The translations under genes were made by a program, and so were the position numbers. This document shows positions 62,017 through 64,000 of a stretch of 64,000 bases of DNA, piece by piece. The stretch comes from Actinacidiphila fildesensis. Its GTDB lineage: Bacteria > Actinomycetota > Actinomycetes > Streptomycetales > Streptomycetaceae. Below the pieces are notes generated by a model. The model saw nothing but the letters and a program-made list of their open reading frames with translations, had not been told where the DNA came from and did not search any database. The stretch lies in the NCBI RefSeq assembly GCF_042652185.1, contig NZ_JBHSIX010000022.1; one strand, 5' to 3'. The stretch's first letter is position 1. Each line of letters opens with the position of its first letter.

Positions 62017-62778
62017 TTATAGCTAGGGCGGATGACCGGCGCGGGTCGGGTGCCTCTTCGACGGGTTGGACATCGACGCACGGCAGGTGCCGTTCGGGGA
62101 TCTCACCCCTGGTGCGTTCGACCGGGTCTGCGCTGGTGAGGGCCACTACGGCTGCCCGCACCAGGTGCAGGGGGGGTGGCGCTGGTGAAGCTGGCATGCC
62201 AGCTCTCAGGGTTTGCCTGGTCGAGGCCGCCGTACATCGCCCACTGGGCAGGTTCGGCTCCTTCGAGCTCGGCGTATGCGTCGAGGTGGTTCTTGCGCAG
62301 GACGAAGGCCGCGTGTTCGTCCGGGAGGTCTGGTACAGGTGCCGGGCGGCGTCTGTGGTCTCCCATCCACGGACGGCCAGCACGCGGGCGGGGCTGTTCG
62401 GGGACTGGTAGTGAGTGCCGCCGGACAGGAAGTCCCGATGACGACTGGGCAGTCCCTTGGCGAGGGCGGTAGCGAAGGCGGCAGTGATCTCGGCTGGGGT
62501 ATTGCGGCTGAAGGTTGCTGACCAGAGCGGCATGCCGAACGGCTCGCGGTACTTCACGGCCTTCCACTCGCGATAACTGCCCTCCGGCAGGCGGGCGATC
62601 TGGGCGTGCTGGCGTGGGCTGGTGAACATTCGGCCGCTGTCGGTGGCTGCTGTGGCCCAACGGTGCGCGGACAAGGTCTCGTAGATCTGTGCGGTGTCCC
62701 CGCGACCGGCGAGGTAGACGGGGCAGACCCGCAGAACGGCGTCGGGCGCGAGATCGCCCAGAGCGGACGCGGCCGTGG

Positions 62779-63262
62779 CACCCAACTCGCCGAGAAGGGT
62801 GCTCGGGTCCAGACCATCATGAAGGTCCTCGGCCACAAGAGCCCCGGCATGTCGATGACCTACACGCACATCTCCGACCCCACCGTCCTGGCCGACTACC
62901 AGGCCGTGCTCCAGCCCGGCGCCACCATCGCCGGCCCCCTCGCCGACACCCTGCGTTCCGGGCAACTCGACCAGGACGCGCTGGACTGGCTCAAGACCAA
63001 CTTTTACAAGACTGAACTCGAGCTTGGACGCTGCCTTCGCTTGCCCCAGGAGGGCCCTTGCGAGTGCGACCTCTACCTCAGCTGCGCGAAGTTCGTCACC
63101 ACACCCCAGTATGCGACACGCCTGCGTGAACGCCTCTGCGTCGAGCGGCAACTGATCACGGACGCAACGGACCGCGGATGGGAGCGGGAGATTGATCGCC
63201 ACCAGCGCGTCGCCGACCGCATCACCAGCCTCCTCGACGACCTCGGCGAACCACACGACTGA
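62779..63262 (+). pseudogene. 5'-truncated tyrosine integrase
   Basis: Protein-like sequence starts abruptly with GTQLAEKGARVQTIMKVLGH and SPGMSMTYTHISD, the C-terminal catalytic block of tyrosine recombinases, with the His of LGH and the nucleophile Tyr. A family-typical tail with CECDLYLSCAKFVTTPQYA runs to the stop at 63262. The Arg/HxxR half and the DNA-binding domain are missing. Upstream sequence is antisense DUF317, so a deletion or recombination fused the two. Confidence 0.8.
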
Positions 63263-63319
63263 CCAGTGCGACTGAGAAAAACACTGGTCGAGCGGCTTCG
63301 CCCAGGACAGGATGCGGCT

Positions 63320-63946
63320 ATGCGTTACCCCAACGAGGACCCCGAGCTGCTCGCTCTTGTCCACCGCTACGTCAGGCCAAACCGGCGCTACCTCAAACTC
63401 GGCGGCCCTCTCACGCGCATGACCGAGCCTGAACGCACCAAGTTCACACGGGAGCTCGGCGAAGCCGCCGGCGATATCACGCCCCGCGAGCTGACCATCC
63501 TGCTTGAAGGCACGTGGCGCGAACGCAAAACCGCCGCCTGGCTCATCGCCGTCGCCCGCAGAACTGAGTTCCGCGAACGCCTCGGCGAAATGCTGCTCGC
63601 CAGCGAGGTCTGCTTCGCAGGCTCGGCCTACTGCGTCACCTTCGCCACGTTCGCGACTCCCGCCGACGCGGATCTGCTGGCTGCCTACCTCGATCGCTAC
63701 CTGCGACGCCCCGACCTCTACTACGACCAGCCGACCGCCATGGGCGCGCTCCTCCACCTCGACGCCAAGCTCCGTGCCGACCAAGCAGCCCGGTTCCTGA
63801 CCGCGGACGGCCTCTGGCATCAGTGGATCGACGGACCGCCCCGCAAGGAGCACCACGGCACGCCAGATAGCTATCGCGAGAACATCAGCCAGCTCTGCGT
63901 CTTCGCCGATGAGAGCGCCGAGCACCGCCTGGAAAGGAACCGATGA
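63320..63946 (+). CDS. DUF6000 family protein
   Basis: 208 residues from ATG 63320 (AGGA nearby; the upstream part of the open frame is less protein-like). It opens MRYPNEDPELLALVHRYVRP and continues NRRYLKLGGPLTRM, ITPRELTILLEGTWRERKTAAWLIAVARR and DRYLRRPDLYYDQPTAMGALLHLD, as in DUF6000 proteins. The function is unknown. The HEAT-like helical repeats resemble immunity-type proteins. It lies 57 bases after the integrase remnant. Confidence 0.65.
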   Translation: MRYPNEDPELLALVHRYVRPNRRYLKLGGPLTRMTEPERTKFTRELGEAAGDITPRELTILLEGTWRERKTAAWLIAVARRTEFRERLGEMLLASEVCFAGSAYCVTFATFATPADADLLAAYLDRYLRRPDLYYDQPTAMGALLHLDAKLRADQAARFLTADGLWHQWIDGPPRKEHHGTPDSYRENISQLCVFADESAEHRLERNR

Positions 63947-64000
63947 CGTCGTCCTCAGAGGGATGACACCTGATCGAGGGAACCCACCGCCCCACAACTC

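Larger units (their letters stand above)
60956..62022 (-). mobile_element. IS481-family insertion sequence
   Basis: One transposase gene lies between near-identical inverted repeats, 60962-60983 (AACTGCCGGAGCTTGGTTAC plus AC) and 61995-62016, with 20 of 22 positions matching. CTAG, extendable to AGCTAGG, occurs at both edges (60950-60956 and 62021-62027) as a target-site duplication. Exact ends are uncertain by a few bases. Total about 1.07 kb, a complete and potentially active copy. Confidence 0.85.
60854..62780 (-). pseudogene. DUF317 gene, 5'-truncated, frameshifted and split by an IS
   Basis: Reading leftward from about 62780: DLAPDAVLRVCPVYLAGRGD, then SYREWKAVKYREPFGMPLWS, DUF317-type sequence without a start codon. 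The frame shifts near 62330 (at ACCTCCCGG) and back at a seven-base C/G run (62170-62176), giving SFTSATP-LHLVRAAVVALTSADP. The gene is interrupted at the IS element. The far side (ALARTPNAPGPRVAELAAS..., stop 60854) continues in the same frame once the IS and one target copy are removed. Confidence 0.7.

Noticed and set aside
63963..64000. Possible start of another gene at the right edge (ATG 63963)
   Set aside because: Only about twelve codons are visible and the spacing to any ribosome-binding site is wrong.

Overview
The window reads as a Streptomyces or close-relative chromosome arm. It has very high GC in coding third positions, GTG and TTG starts, dense 4-base GTGA/ATGA/TTGA gene overlaps, and actinomycete-typical families: 2-methylisoborneol synthase, DUF317, DUF6271, LAL regulators and NHLM exporters. 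The content is accessory rather than core: several small specialised-metabolism loci, transport and regulator units, and a decayed mobile region at the right end.

Layout. 1-2.8 kb: 2-methylisoborneol odorant locus, with the first codons of a family 2B encapsulin shell (minus strand) divergent from the terpene cyclase and the GPP C-methyltransferase. 2.8-12.05 kb: a divergent pair of tightly coupled operons. The leftward one encodes two ATP-grasp ligases, an MFS exporter and a FemAB/GNAT-like acyltransferase. The rightward one encodes a HemN-like radical SAM enzyme, a DUF1152 protein and a P450. Two short ORFs with good ribosome-binding sites sit inside it. This looks like an uncharacterised amino-acid or peptide-derived pathway. 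12.1-15.3 kb: a coding remnant, two membrane or secreted proteins and an MFS pump. 15.8-25.5 kb: a LAL-LuxR regulator, a 72-residue double-glycine precursor peptide, and a complete NHLM-type export set (HlyD-like protein, C39 peptidase-ABC, second ABC) with no maturation enzyme nearby.

25.5-38.3 kb: amino-acid permease, secreted RICIN-domain protein, sugar-type ABC importer, metal-dependent amidohydrolase with a second APC permease and its TetR, and a glycolipid-binding-domain protein. 38.4-43.2 kb: divergent ether-lipid/glycerol-phosphate unit (lipid kinase, alkyl-DHAP synthase-like flavoenzyme, TetR, GlpD). 43.3-46.9 kb: small hypothetical protein, TetR/O-methyltransferase pair around a clear operator, and an EntS-like exporter. 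47-50 kb: a large membrane-anchored patatin-like lipase. 50.1-55.7 kb: a second cryptic pathway operon (ODC-like PLP decarboxylase, PhyH-type dioxygenase, DUF6271, GNAT, MFS). 56.5-59.6 kb: a small membrane protein coupled to an orphan solute-binding protein, facing a Ser/Thr kinase with a C-terminal membrane domain; this may be a sensing module. 59.7-64 kb: remnants and mobile DNA, comprising two frameshifted DUF317 genes, one split by an IS481-family element, a 5'-truncated tyrosine integrase, and a DUF6000 gene.

Many genes are separated by strong GC-rich hairpins. Short tandem repeats with 15- or 21-bp periods recur at gene ends between 43.7 and 55.8 kb. No rRNA, tRNA or CRISPR array was seen.
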